DNA of 20,032 nt from a virus: positions 1 through 20,032 of the IMG/VR virus record IMGVR_UViG_3300003690_000186; one strand, 5' to 3'. Positions 1 through 8,141 of this stretch are shown one piece after another. The notes under the pieces were generated by a model. It was not told the origin of the DNA, did no database searches, and saw only the letters and a list, made by a program, of their open reading frames with translations. Positions within the stretch are counted from its first letter, which is position 1, and every line of letters begins with the position of its first letter. The translations under genes were made by a program, and so were the position numbers.

Positions 1-190
1 CGGTATCCACTTTGTCCAGTTGATGATCAACCTCCATTTCAGGGGGTGGATTGAGCACCGCCTTGTACGCCTGTATCTGATTGAGGAAGGCTATGCACTG
101 TCCGTCAGACTGTACCACCTGGTTGCCACGCTCCGACAACCCCTTCTCCAGCTCCTTGATACGCTCCTCAATCTTCTCACTGGTTAGCAT
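1..190 (-). CDS. Hypothetical coiled-coil-type small protein (partial, C-terminus beyond window)
   Basis: The reading frame starts with ATG at 190 and stays open to the window edge, giving 63 residues with no stop. An AAGGCGG Shine-Dalgarno lies 6 nt upstream, right after the stop of the preceding gene. The N-terminus is heptad-like and charged (EKIEERIKELEKGL), followed by a Gln-rich helix and a Pro-rich stretch (NPPPEME). I do not recognise a specific family. Small coiled-coil proteins downstream of tail fibers in phages include lysis accessory and tail assembly proteins, but no signal peptide or membrane segment is visible in the part present, so no function is assigned. Confidence 0.75.
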   Translation of the reverse strand, partial: MLTSEKIEERIKELEKGLSERGNQVVQSDGQCIAFLNQIQAYKAVLNPPPEMEVDHQLDKVDT

Positions 191-201
191 CAAACACCGC
201 C

Positions 202-420
202 TTACTGGTTAGCGTCATAGATGGTCTGCATGCCGTCAACGCCCCGGCCCTTGAACCATCCTATCATCTTGTCCCGACGGATACGATCCGCATGGGAGTC
301 AACCAGGCTCTGGGCGATGTCCTCCGCTGTTACTGTAGTCTCCTCAGTGCTCTGCTCAGTCGCCTGACTGGACAGTGCCGCGTCACGAGCGGCTGCTGCG
401 GTAATCGTGTATTCTGCCAT
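202..420 (-). CDS. Hypothetical protein downstream of tail fiber (72 aa)
   Basis: A 72-residue protein whose ATG shares one base with the fiber stop codon (TAATG), so it is probably translationally coupled to the fiber. The first half is Ala/Ser/Thr-rich and the second half is charged (SHADRIRRDKMIGWFKGRG), suggesting a short helical protein. No Cys, membrane segment or known motif is seen. Position immediately after a long fiber is typical of small fiber-assembly or minor tail proteins; that is inference from context only. The family is not recognised. Confidence 0.75.
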   Translation of the reverse strand: MAEYTITAAAARDAALSSQATEQSTEETTVTAEDIAQSLVDSHADRIRRDKMIGWFKGRGVDGMQTIYDANQ

Positions 421-3400
421 TAGGCTGCTATCCTTTTTAGGGTTTCCTGGGCCTCTTTCAACTGTATTTTCGTCTCATTCAAATCTCGGGCCAACTGCCT
501 GATAGCCCCGTTATGCAGTCGTTGTAGCTGGGTGACGTTGGTCATACCACCCTCTGCCACCGGGGCACCGAGGACACCCGCCTCGATCAAGTCCTCTTCG
601 TGATACTTGGCGAAGTCCTCGAAGTCGGTGCGGATGACCGAGTCAGGAGCGACAGCCATATCGTAGGCAGAGATTAGCGCGACGTCGTCGTGGGCATCAA
701 ATGTCTGAGCACTCGTTACTGAGTAGAGGTCGCCATCCTCATCTACCAGTAGCCGAGTCACACTGCTGCCGCCTACTCGGGCACGTACGCCGAAGACGTT
801 CCCATCTGAGTCAATGTTGTCCAGCCCATTCGAACCATCATGCTGCATTACATTTATTTCCGCCAAGCACCGACCGGCTGTCGTCTTAGTCGTTTGCGGC
901 GTTCCGCCGATGGACTGGATGTCGAGCACCAGCACATTGGCCGAATTCTCCATCATTGCTTGCATTCGGCAGCCGCCTACGGATCCTGACAACTTGCCAA
1001 TCGCAAAATAATCGTCTGTCTGAACGTCAAGAGAGGTCACATCCCCCAATCCCGTTACAACATCACCTGTGGATTTTAACGTTAAAATTGCGGTATCAAC
1101 AGTCCCCTGGTTCAGCGTCAGGAGTCCGTTGGGGTCCGTATCACCTATGCCGACGTTGCCATCGGAGCCGATTCGCATGACCTCTGTCGGCGCAGCGTTC
1201 GCGGTTCCGTCCCGAGTCGCAAAAAAGAGGTCGCCCTGCGTGTACCCCGACGCGCTCGTGTTTATATAGCCGATGACCGCAGGCGGCTGCGTATTGTAGA
1301 GCTGGCCGTTGTCATATCCAAAAGCAATTTGCGCCACATTCCCCACTGCTGAAGCGGACCCAAGCCATAAATGCGCGTCAGTGCCTATGACTGACTGTTG
1401 CGTAACACGGATACCGATGCCATGTTCTGCGCCGCCGGTCACGACCAGCGGCAACGCCGGGGTCGCCGTGCCTATGCCGACGTTGCCTGTAGCGCCGTCA
1501 ATGGTCATACGCTGGGCTGTGGCCGTCCAGAAAGACATATCTGCCGTTGTGTGGTCAATAGAAAGCGCCAACCCTCCGGAACAAGTAGAACCCGCCTCAA
1601 ATAACATTGAGTCAGCAATGTATTTACCTGACGTGTTATAACCACTGCTGAAAGCGTAAAGTGTGCCGCCACAAGCGTCGGCATCAATTCTGAGTGATGC
1701 GCCTGCTCCAGTCCCCGAAGTGTTGTTGTCAATCTGGATATTTGTTAGAGCATTTTGATCTTTCTCCACTTCGAGTAACGCCGAAGGGCTCGCCACGCCT
1801 ATGCCGACGTTGCCGTCTAAGTCAATGCGAACAGCCTCAGAATTTGCGGCGGTCATAAACCTTACTTCCGCGGAGGTCTTGTTACTCCCCATGGTCAATA
1901 GACCGTCCGTCTCAGCGTCGGAGTCCCAAGAAATTATGGCTTGATTGTTCCCCCCTGTGGCATTGCCAAAATAGATGTTTGCTACATTTCCATCAGGAAC
2001 TAGTATACTCATCCCATTATGAGTACTATCTTCAAGAACAAGAAGATTGGCGTTGGTGGCTGCTGTTATAGTTCCAGCCGTCGCCTTGTGGACATGAAGA
2101 TTGCCATCTGGGTCCGTCGTGCCTATACCGACGTTGCCACCCGTAATACCAAGGGCGTTACTTGAGTGCGTAATAAGGACATCGCCAGAATTGAAGTCCA
2201 GCACCGCGCCAGAGGTGAAGAACATATCATCACCTACGTAGGCGTCCTTGACCCAGGCGATGCCTCCTGCCGTCTTCAGCGAGGCCGCAGTAGTAGACGT
2301 GGCCTCTGTGGCATCCGAGGTAGAGAGGACGCCAGAGCCGGTGATAGAGGATGCTGTAGTGACCGTCAGAGCTGAGGTACCCGCGACCGTGAGGCCGGCT
2401 GCACCTACGAGCTTGAGATCATCCACGCTCTCATCCCAGAGCATATAAGCTCCTGATGTTGCCCCAAAGAGCTTCACGTCATAGCCGGTATCGTTAACCC
2501 CGACAGTGATAGTGCCTGAATGCGTCTGGTTGCCCTTGCTCGTAATGGTCGTAGTGTCGGTGCCATCGAGGATACCGATGTTCAGCGTCCTCGTCCCCGC
2601 CGTCGCCAGGTTCACGTTCTGATCTACGTTATCATTGGCTATAGAGATCGCCCCGCCACTGCTGTTGACCTGTATCGCCCCAGTAGCATCCAGATCGACC
2701 GACGCTGTATTGGTGGTAGCCAGGACGCGGGCATCGCTGATGCCTATAATTGTGGAGCCGCCCTCCTGGATGTTAACACCGCCCGTGCCATTAAGCGTCA
2801 AAGCTCCAGCACTGGTAGACCACGTTGCAGCCGTAGCAGAGGTAATGGTCAAGGCGCCACCAGAGGTAGTGAGGTTCGAGGCCGCAGATGAGTCTATAGA
2901 CACCCCGGCGCTGTCTATTGTAACAGCCCCCGATGCATTCAGATCATAAGCGGCAGTGTCTATGTTAAATTCAGTCGAAGAGTTCAGATCTACTGTAGGG
3001 GCGGTAATGTCTAAGGTGGTGCCAGCATTGACCTCCAGATGCCCATTAGACGAGGCGATAATGTTTTCCCCGCCTGCTGCATCGTGGAACGAGAGCTTGG
3101 AATCCCCAGCCAGCACAAGCTCGTCGGCACTCTCATCCCAGAGCATATATTGGCCGCTGGTAGCCCCAAAGAACTGGACATCGTGGCCCGTATCATTGAC
3201 ACCCACAATGACGCCCGAGGCGTTGATGGTCATCACCTCAGTAGCCGTACCCAGGATCTTAGGCTTGAAGGAAAACTCGCCAGAGACGGCGCCAGTCGCA
3301 TCAGAAGTACACAAGACATCCAGACTAGCGAACTCTATCTGCGTATCCGCATCGTCAGGCATCTTCCAGACGATACCTATACCGGAGGCGTTGTCGGTCA

Positions 3401-3659
3401 TGTTGCCACTATCTTCGGGATTCCACTCAAGGAAGGCCATGTCCTGCACCGAGCCCGCGGCGTTGGCGTCCTCAAACCAGCCCATGAGTTCAAAGCGTAC
3501 GCCGGTAGAGCCATCCTGACCCAAGACCGTAGTCGTCGAAGCGTCGAGGATCTTCATAACGATGTCAGGGTTAGTATCTACCTCCGCTCCACCTATGGCG
3601 TCCCCGGTATTATCCCTAAGGCTGTTATCCGTCTTCGCATCAAATACAGGTGTAGGCAT
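420..3659 (-). CDS. Long repetitive tail fiber / receptor-binding protein
   Basis: A 1079-residue fiber, probably trimeric and carried on the tail for host attachment. The start is ATG at 3659 behind AAGGAAAT; a more upstream start at 3758 would overlap the previous gene and has no such site. Residues 1-150 are the likely virion-attachment end. Two copies of a YMLWDES module sit near residues 171 and 405, separated by low-complexity Ser/Thr/Ala beta-strand repeats. Four copies of GNVGIG-x2-(S/T/D)P begin at residues 508, 616, 725 and 834, a period of 108-109 residues. These resemble repeats found in many environmental phage fibers. The C-terminus has a conserved-looking stretch (FEDFAKYHEEDLIEAGVLG, then LQRLHNGAI) and ends in a coiled coil (about 1045-1079). 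No Ser-Asp dyad of an S74 self-cleaving chaperone domain is evident. Confidence 0.85.
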   Translation of the reverse strand: MPTPVFDAKTDNSLRDNTGDAIGGAEVDTNPDIVMKILDASTTTVLGQDGSTGVRFELMGWFEDANAAGSVQDMAFLEWNPEDSGNMTDNASGIGIVWKMPDDADTQIEFASLDVLCTSDATGAVSGEFSFKPKILGTATEVMTINASGVIVGVNDTGHDVQFFGATSGQYMLWDESADELVLAGDSKLSFHDAAGGENIIASSNGHLEVNAGTTLDITAPTVDLNSSTEFNIDTAAYDLNASGAVTIDSAGVSIDSSAASNLTTSGGALTITSATAATWSTSAGALTLNGTGGVNIQEGGSTIIGISDARVLATTNTASVDLDATGAIQVNSSGGAISIANDNVDQNVNLATAGTRTLNIGILDGTDTTTITSKGNQTHSGTITVGVNDTGYDVKLFGATSGAYMLWDESVDDLKLVGAAGLTVAGTSALTVTTASSITGSGVLSTSDATEATSTTAASLKTAGGIAWVKDAYVGDDMFFTSGAVLDFNSGDVLITHSSNALGITGGNVGIGTTDPDGNLHVHKATAGTITAATNANLLVLEDSTHNGMSILVPDGNVANIYFGNATGGNNQAIISWDSDAETDGLLTMGSNKTSAEVRFMTAANSEAVRIDLDGNVGIGVASPSALLEVEKDQNALTNIQIDNNTSGTGAGASLRIDADACGGTLYAFSSGYNTSGKYIADSMLFEAGSTCSGGLALSIDHTTADMSFWTATAQRMTIDGATGNVGIGTATPALPLVVTGGAEHGIGIRVTQQSVIGTDAHLWLGSASAVGNVAQIAFGYDNGQLYNTQPPAVIGYINTSASGYTQGDLFFATRDGTANAAPTEVMRIGSDGNVGIGDTDPNGLLTLNQGTVDTAILTLKSTGDVVTGLGDVTSLDVQTDDYFAIGKLSGSVGGCRMQAMMENSANVLVLDIQSIGGTPQTTKTTAGRCLAEINVMQHDGSNGLDNIDSDGNVFGVRARVGGSSVTRLLVDEDGDLYSVTSAQTFDAHDDVALISAYDMAVAPDSVIRTDFEDFAKYHEEDLIEAGVLGAPVAEGGMTNVTQLQRLHNGAIRQLARDLNETKIQLKEAQETLKRIAA
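1144..2138 (-). repeat. Four in-frame repeats in the fiber gene, period 324-327 bp
   Basis: The plus-strand 17-mer CCTATGCCGACGTTGCC (one copy has A for G) occurs at 1144, 1471, 1798 and 2122. Spacing is 327, 327 and 324 bp, all multiples of three. Each encodes the GNVGIG turn of the fiber, so this is a coding repeat of about 109 residues; the sequence between cores is strongly diverged. Confidence 0.85.
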
Positions 3660-3670
3660 TATATTTCCTT

Positions 3671-5209
3671 TCAGGCGGCAATCTGCCGTGCCGTTATCTC
3701 CGCTTCCGTGATGATCCCCGCCACCTTGAACCAATCGTCCGTACCGCTTGTCTGGCACTGTACTCTGAGATTATACCCCCGCGATACCTTCTGGGGCCTG
3801 AGCCACTTACCTGCCGACCCTGTGCCTCCCCAGATGGACGCACCCCACTCTCCTACCCCCCAGCCATCCACGGACCCTAAATCCGTCAACGGCTCTAATG
3901 AGCCCCCAGGGGCGGAAAAGCCCGCACGACCCATAGAGAAGGATACGTCCACCGCGTAGTTGCCGTTAGCCTTCACATCCATGAAAATCCGATAGTACCG
4001 CTTCATGTAGTGCGGTGCCCCCTGTGGCTCCTGAGAAGTCTGGAAGCGAGCGACGTAGGGTGACTGGTCTCTATCGTAATCCTGATGCATCTGATAGATA
4101 CGACCATTAGCGTCACCGATGACCGAGATCATCTCATTGTTAGAGAGGAACTGTGTCCCTGCCGTAAGCTTGTTAAAGTCGTGGTTCGTCCACCGTGGTC
4201 TCGTCTTACCTAATGCCGTATTGCCTATCACGCCCTCTGAGGGCAAGGAACTACCCGTACCATACTGGCAGTAGTACTCCGCCCTGTCCTCATCGAAGAG
4301 CGACCAGGAGGTAGCCTGCACCGTCTTATCCCTACGATCTACCAAGGGTTTGATAGGCTCGGAGATGTTCACCGGCCTGAAACCACCGGACCGCTCCGTA
4401 GGGGCTATCGCCTGTATCCCGTTATCACTCAAGAAGTATAACGCCCCCTCAGAGATGCCGGATCCCTCCTTGATTGTGAAGTGAGAGGTGCATCCTATGC
4501 TACCGGACACCCGCCAGAGACTCGTAGCCTCGATGGTACTCGTCGGGTCCATATGGAAGGTACGGTTCCTCTTAAAAACAAAGAGGTGATCCATGAATAC
4601 CGTTAAACCGGTGATAGCCCCAGATCGTCCGTCAGCGGCGAAAGACCCTCCATTCGTCGCCCAATCTTCAGCGTCATCAACGCCGGAATAATGCAGGGTA
4701 GAGCCGGTAGCCATCCATAGTCGTCCCAGCCACTGGACTGGAAACTTACCTAAGGCAGGAGGAGATCCGCCTAAGGCGCTCACGGCGCCACCGGTATACT
4801 TCTGCGGAGCGTCTACACCATTCGTCAAGACCGTCATCAAGGTGCCGGAGATGGCACCGAAGAAGTCAGCGGCGGACCATCGGGTGTCCGTGTCCGTGTC
4901 AAAGCCGGTACCGCCGGTAGAGGTAGATAGGGCCGTGCCGATAGCCGCCGTCTCGGAGATGCGCCCTGAGGCATCGCAGACCAGCAGTTTCGTGCCCTCA
5001 TCATGGTCGAAGATGCCGGTGACCCTGGCGGTGAGGTCGGTGGTGCCGCCGATGCGGTTAACACCCCTCATCTTCTCCGGCTCGGTATTACCGCGCTCAT
5101 AGACCATATTCAGGCCCGCCCACATATACCCCTTGGGGAACTCAGGACTGTGGGGCTCCGTAAGACGGTAGATACCCTTGGAGTAGTCGTAGTTAGCATA
5201 GTCAGCCAC
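3671..5209 (-). CDS. Beta-propeller tail protein, P22 gp10-like DNA-stabilization / tail nozzle protein
   Basis: A protein of about 512 residues resembling the packaged-DNA stabilization (tail nozzle) proteins that close the portal channel in P22-like short tails. Visible family features are the blade-like segments LGRLWMATGSTLHYSG, DAEDW, then GAITGLTVFMDHLFVFKRN, typical of these propellers; the second half is beta-rich and Gly/Trp-rich. Start choice: GTG at 5209 follows the stop of the previous gene by one base with GGAG about 11 nt upstream. In-frame TTG (5233) and GTG (5221) are alternatives that would add eight or four residues. Its position after the connector-like gene at 6644 and before the fiber matches the P22 order of neck, nozzle and spike. 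Confidence 0.7.
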   Translation of the reverse strand: MADYANYDYSKGIYRLTEPHSPEFPKGYMWAGLNMVYERGNTEPEKMRGVNRIGGTTDLTARVTGIFDHDEGTKLLVCDASGRISETAAIGTALSTSTGGTGFDTDTDTRWSAADFFGAISGTLMTVLTNGVDAPQKYTGGAVSALGGSPPALGKFPVQWLGRLWMATGSTLHYSGVDDAEDWATNGGSFAADGRSGAITGLTVFMDHLFVFKRNRTFHMDPTSTIEATSLWRVSGSIGCTSHFTIKEGSGISEGALYFLSDNGIQAIAPTERSGGFRPVNISEPIKPLVDRRDKTVQATSWSLFDEDRAEYYCQYGTGSSLPSEGVIGNTALGKTRPRWTNHDFNKLTAGTQFLSNNEMISVIGDANGRIYQMHQDYDRDQSPYVARFQTSQEPQGAPHYMKRYYRIFMDVKANGNYAVDVSFSMGRAGFSAPGGSLEPLTDLGSVDGWGVGEWGASIWGGTGSAGKWLRPQKVSRGYNLRVQCQTSGTDDWFKVAGIITEAEITARQIAA

Positions 5210-5210
5210 G

Positions 5211-5618
5211 TTAATTAGCACTCCAATGGACAATAAGACTTATACAATCGGCGGAAGCCGCCGAGGTAGTGGTTAAGACCAAATCCCCCGTACCGCCTGA
5301 GGCAGTCTTCACTAAGCCACCCTCATTATTAACCAATGAAAAATCAAAATCTTTCCACTCTGCTCTCTCACCTAAACATGATCGATAAATAAACTCATCT
5401 GATGTAGCGTCAAACTCTAGAGTAAAATCAATTCCCGTAGTACATACATACCTGATATGATTAACTCTCAAGAAGGAAGTATGCCCGCTCGAGAGAGCTG
5501 AAATATCTACAATAGAAGAGTCAGTAAGGTTATTAGTATCCGTCCATAGGGCGGTCCATATAGTAAACCCATATCTTCCGCTTTGCCGTTCATATTTCTG
5601 GGGGGTAGGAGCAGCCAA
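5211..5618 (-). CDS. Small virion protein, paralogue of the gene at 6647-7045
   Basis: A 135-residue beta-rich protein with TTG start at 5618 behind AGGGAAG. Its opening MAAPTP and the later motifs W(T/S)A(L/V)WTDTNNLT, LEFDA-type and IYR are shared with the 132-residue product at 6647-7045, so the two are clearly paralogues. They flank the connector-like gene on both sides. The compact all-beta pattern without signal peptide or membrane segment fits a minor capsid or tail component. The exact role is not recognised; decoration, collar or tail adaptor are all possible. Confidence 0.75.
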   Translation of the reverse strand: MAAPTPQKYERQSGRYGFTIWTALWTDTNNLTDSSIVDISALSSGHTSFLRVNHIRYVCTTGIDFTLEFDATSDEFIYRSCLGERAEWKDFDFSLVNNEGGLVKTASGGTGDLVLTTTSAASADCISLIVHWSAN

Positions 5619-5627
5619 TTTACTTCC

Positions 5628-6644
5628 CTACCACCTCTTCGCCGACTTATTGTCGAAGGCTGTTAATGACCGGACGGGATATCTACCCCTGGCACCTCTA
5701 CGGAAGGTAGCCACCTTAGGACTCTGGTCCCTACGGGTGTCATTCTCCCTCTTGACCAACTTACCTAAACCCCGCTCGTAGAGAGCCCACTCCTCAGCGG
5801 CGTCATTGTGCATGTTCTCATAGCGAAAGGCCCTCCACTTCATACGGGATTCTACCGCATCATAAGCGATCTCAGGAGCGTCACCGGCGAAGAGGTTGGT
5901 ATCGAAGGTTGTATTCTCCGAGTAGAGGATTGTATACCATACATCCATCAGGTAGTCATCATCGGGGTACGGCCATAAGAGGATGCGGGGGTTGTCGGAG
6001 GAGTCCCTAGAGAGCCTGGAGAAGAAGGCGGGCCTACCGGAGGCTACCCTGTGCAGATCACCGCCGGAACGCTCCATCAGTTCGTTGAAGTTAACCGGAT
6101 GTACCTGCCGGTCTGGGGACCACCGTGACAACGCCCAGCCATGACCGGAGAGACCGTAGGTCAGGTACTGCACCTCATCCAGGTCTGAGTCGGAGAGGCT
6201 GTAGGTATCCTGAAAGGTATCATAACCTATGGCCGTGCTGGTGGTACCCTTGTACGCTACCGCTAACGTTATCGTATGTGGATTTGAGACACTGTCTACC
6301 GAACTGATCTCGTAAGAGGTCTGGTCGGAGGTGACCCTAAACCACATAGACGTAGTCACGGAACCGAAGTTCTGAGCGTTAGCCCCAGCGGAGGTTACAG
6401 AGGTGACGGTGGTAGAGGCGTTGGTGACGGCGACGGACTCCGTGGAGACATTGTCTGTCGTCACCAGCGTCGTATGCTTCAGTCCCCACTCATAGTCCAC
6501 CGTATTGAGGATATCCCGCTCACCGTTGTTGGCCTCCTCGATGAGTAACTCTTCAAGGATATTGCCGGAGGTGAAGGAGGTTACCTCAGACTCACCGATA
6601 ACCTTCAGGGCGCTGTTGACCGCCGTTCCCAGCGTTTTCGGCAT
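5628..6644 (-). CDS. Head-tail connector / tail tubular protein A-like (P22 gp4-like) protein
   Basis: A 338-residue protein. The N-terminal helical part (MPKTLGTAVNSALKVIGE, then LIEEANNGERDILN) and the later DTYSLSDSDLDEVQYL and RILLWPYPDDDYLMDVWY segments resemble gp4/tail-tubular-A adaptor proteins that extend the portal. Residues of roughly 60-150 form a Ser/Thr/Val-rich beta insert, Ig-like in appearance, in the middle of this fold. The C-terminus is basic (FRRGARGRYPVRSL, ending NKSAKRW). It starts with ATG two bases after the previous stop and lies upstream of the beta-propeller tail gene, the normal order for these partners. Family assignment is by motif resemblance and gene order. 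Confidence 0.6.
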   Translation of the reverse strand: MPKTLGTAVNSALKVIGESEVTSFTSGNILEELLIEEANNGERDILNTVDYEWGLKHTTLVTTDNVSTESVAVTNASTTVTSVTSAGANAQNFGSVTTSMWFRVTSDQTSYEISSVDSVSNPHTITLAVAYKGTTSTAIGYDTFQDTYSLSDSDLDEVQYLTYGLSGHGWALSRWSPDRQVHPVNFNELMERSGGDLHRVASGRPAFFSRLSRDSSDNPRILLWPYPDDDYLMDVWYTILYSENTTFDTNLFAGDAPEIAYDAVESRMKWRAFRYENMHNDAAEEWALYERGLGKLVKRENDTRRDQSPKVATFRRGARGRYPVRSLTAFDNKSAKRW

Positions 6645-6646
6645 GA

Positions 6647-7045
6647 CTAAGTACTTCGACCTATAATGACGATGGAGACCTCATCGAGATTAGCGGCACT
6701 GAGAGTAGTCAAGAGTATATCACCGGTGTCGGCAGGCGCCTGACCATCCCAGATGAAGCCCTCGATGGACATGAAGTCTAGAACGACATTACCCACCACA
6801 CCGATAGGATGACGGTAGATGATCACATCCGAAGAGGCGTCATCAAACTCCAGCGTTGCTGATATTCCAGCGGTAGCCGTTACCGCGACAGAATGAATAC
6901 GTATACGGTTGGTGAAGTTCAGATCAGAGAGGTTGACGACGATACTGTTCGTCAAGTTGTTCGTGTCGGTCCACACCGCACTCCAAGTAGCGACAAAAGC
7001 CTTGCCGTTCTTGTAGACGTTGGTGACCGGGGTTGGAGCAGCCAT
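6647..7045 (-). CDS. Small virion protein, paralogue of the gene at 5211-5618
   Basis: A 132-residue beta-rich protein starting with ATG behind AAAGG. It shares MAAPTP, ATWSAVWTDTNNLT, LEFDDASSD and IIYR with the 135-residue product at 5211-5618. It is the first gene after the C(UUCG)G hairpin at 7101-7130 and ends two bases before the connector gene. No membrane, signal or catalytic motif is visible. A structural role at the neck or capsid surface is inferred from the neighbours; the family is not recognised. Confidence 0.75.
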   Translation of the reverse strand: MAAPTPVTNVYKNGKAFVATWSAVWTDTNNLTNSIVVNLSDLNFTNRIRIHSVAVTATAGISATLEFDDASSDVIIYRHPIGVVGNVVLDFMSIEGFIWDGQAPADTGDILLTTLSAANLDEVSIVIIGRST

Positions 7046-7100
7046 ATCTTACCTTTCGCCTTGATCGGCCCCTAATGAGTCCGAGGGTAGTAGGTTGAAG

Positions 7101-7130
7101 TATGGTGAGGGCCCGAAGACCCTCACCATA
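7101..7130 (-). terminator. Stable hairpin with C(UUCG)G loop, possible terminator or mRNA stabilizer
   Basis: Arms TATGGTGAGGG (7101-7111) and its exact complement (7120-7130) enclose 8 bases. Read on the minus strand the inner pairs are a G-U wobble and C-G closing a UUCG tetraloop; on the plus strand the wobble becomes an A-C mismatch. The element therefore favours leftward transcripts. It lies 7 nt after the stop of the beta-helix gene. There is no clear U-tract after it, so it may stabilise or process mRNA rather than terminate. Confidence 0.65.
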
Positions 7131-7136
7131 GAGTAA

Positions 7137-8045
7137 TTAAGAAGCTACAGTACTAGGGAACAGACGGGCCGACTGATTTATAGCGTCAGCCTCGTAGTTC
7201 TCTGCACACATGCAGGAACCAGGATCGAGCATACTCCCCAGAGTGCCGCCGCCCAGGATATTATTGGCGATGATCCCTGTCGCCGCCGCCGAAAACTTAA
7301 TACCGGCAACAGACTCAAAACTCCGATTGCCCTCGATAAGACAGTTGGTGTGCGCGACGGTAGAGTTGATAGACCCTACATCCCAAGCGTTGGTATCCGT
7401 GCCACCATTAAAGACGTTATTCTTAACTTCCAACCTGTTGACGCCTGCTGCTTCGATCTCGATAGCGGCATCGGGACCGTCGGCGGTGACGTAGAAGCGG
7501 TTGCCCTCAATCGTCAGTTCGTCACCGGCTCCTTGGATGGTAATAGTCTCAAGATCATTAGCGCCGCAGTTGAACGAGTTATTGCGGATGGTACAGTTCG
7601 CGGCAGCGACATCGATACGAGAGGTCGTAGCCGCCGTGCTGGCCGCAAAGTTCAGATCCTCAATAACAATATTAGCTCCCGTGACATTGATAGCGTCAGC
7701 GGACGATGCAAGACTGCTGACGATACTCGACGGATGGACAGCCGTACTGCCCTTGGTGCCCGTGAGGGTCACGTCATCAAGGTCCAGTGCTATAGCCGAC
7801 GTGATTGTTATAGACCCAGGCAACAAGACGATAGTATCACCACGACTGGCCACACAGGAGGCGTGAGCACCCCGAGTTCCGTCGATGGTTGCAAAAGGTT
7901 GCTCGGGCGTGATGCCCACCCTACCAGAGCCATCAGAGGCACCCTTGCCGTTGAAGGCTACCGTACCACCACCGACGAAGAAGACGGCACCACCAGGCTT
8001 TTCCTGGTTGATCCATCTCCCATGTACATTAATCAGATTAGCCAT
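7137..8045 (-). CDS. Right-handed parallel beta-helix virion protein
   Basis: A 302-residue protein starting with ATG behind AAAGG. After a short N-terminal region (MANLINVHGRWINQ) comes a run of about 20-25-residue coils (ITITSAIALDLDDVTLTG, IVIEDLNF, CTIRNNSF, ELTIEGNRF, LEVKNNVF, CLIEGNRS, GIIANNIL). This is the classic pattern of pectate-lyase-like beta-helices with Asn ladders. In phages this fold is used in tailspikes and head or tail fibers that bind or degrade glycans. The catalytic residues cannot be identified here. It sits just after the capsid/endonuclease block, so a capsid-attached fiber is as plausible as a tailspike. Confidence 0.75.
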   Translation of the reverse strand: MANLINVHGRWINQEKPGGAVFFVGGGTVAFNGKGASDGSGRVGITPEQPFATIDGTRGAHASCVASRGDTIVLLPGSITITSAIALDLDDVTLTGTKGSTAVHPSSIVSSLASSADAINVTGANIVIEDLNFAASTAATTSRIDVAAANCTIRNNSFNCGANDLETITIQGAGDELTIEGNRFYVTADGPDAAIEIEAAGVNRLEVKNNVFNGGTDTNAWDVGSINSTVAHTNCLIEGNRSFESVAGIKFSAAATGIIANNILGGGTLGSMLDPGSCMCAENYEADAINQSARLFPSTVAS

Positions 8046-8069
8046 TACTTACCTTTCGTTTGTGTAGGT

Positions 8070-8097
8070 GGGGGTTTGGCCTCCCGGCTACTCCCCC
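8070..8097 (-). other. Hairpin in the leader of the beta-helix gene
   Basis: On the minus strand a five-pair GGGGG/CCCCC stem encloses a GCC/GGC helix capped by GGGA, a GNRA-type loop, with internal loops AGTA and CAAA. It lies between the endonuclease stop and the beta-helix start, 24 nt before the ATG. It could be an mRNA end-protecting or translation-control structure. No U-tract follows. Confidence 0.35.
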
Positions 8098-8111
8098 CTC
8101 CCTGACTTAGA

Positions 8112-8132
8112 CCCTATATACCTTCTATAGGG
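8112..8132 (-). other. Hairpin after the endonuclease gene
   Basis: CCCTATA (8112-8118) and TATAGGG (8126-8132) form a perfect 7-bp stem with a 7-base loop, starting 9 nt after the endonuclease stop on the minus strand. It lacks a following U-tract, so termination is uncertain; it may protect the upstream mRNA end. Confidence 0.4.
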
Positions 8133-8141
8133 CGGAATTTG

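Noticed and set aside
1144-2138. CRISPR-like regular repeats
   Set aside because: The repeats are 17 bp cores at about 327 bp spacing, in frame in the fiber gene, and encode GNVGIG turns; this is protein repetition, not a CRISPR array.
3039-3959. Plus-strand open frame of 306 codons
   Set aside because: It is the antisense of the fiber N-terminus and the end of the beta-propeller gene, both with clear protein features, and it crosses their junction.
7350-8105. Plus-strand open frame of 251 codons
   Set aside because: It is antisense to the beta-helix gene, whose repeated coils are unmistakable, and has no recognisable protein pattern.
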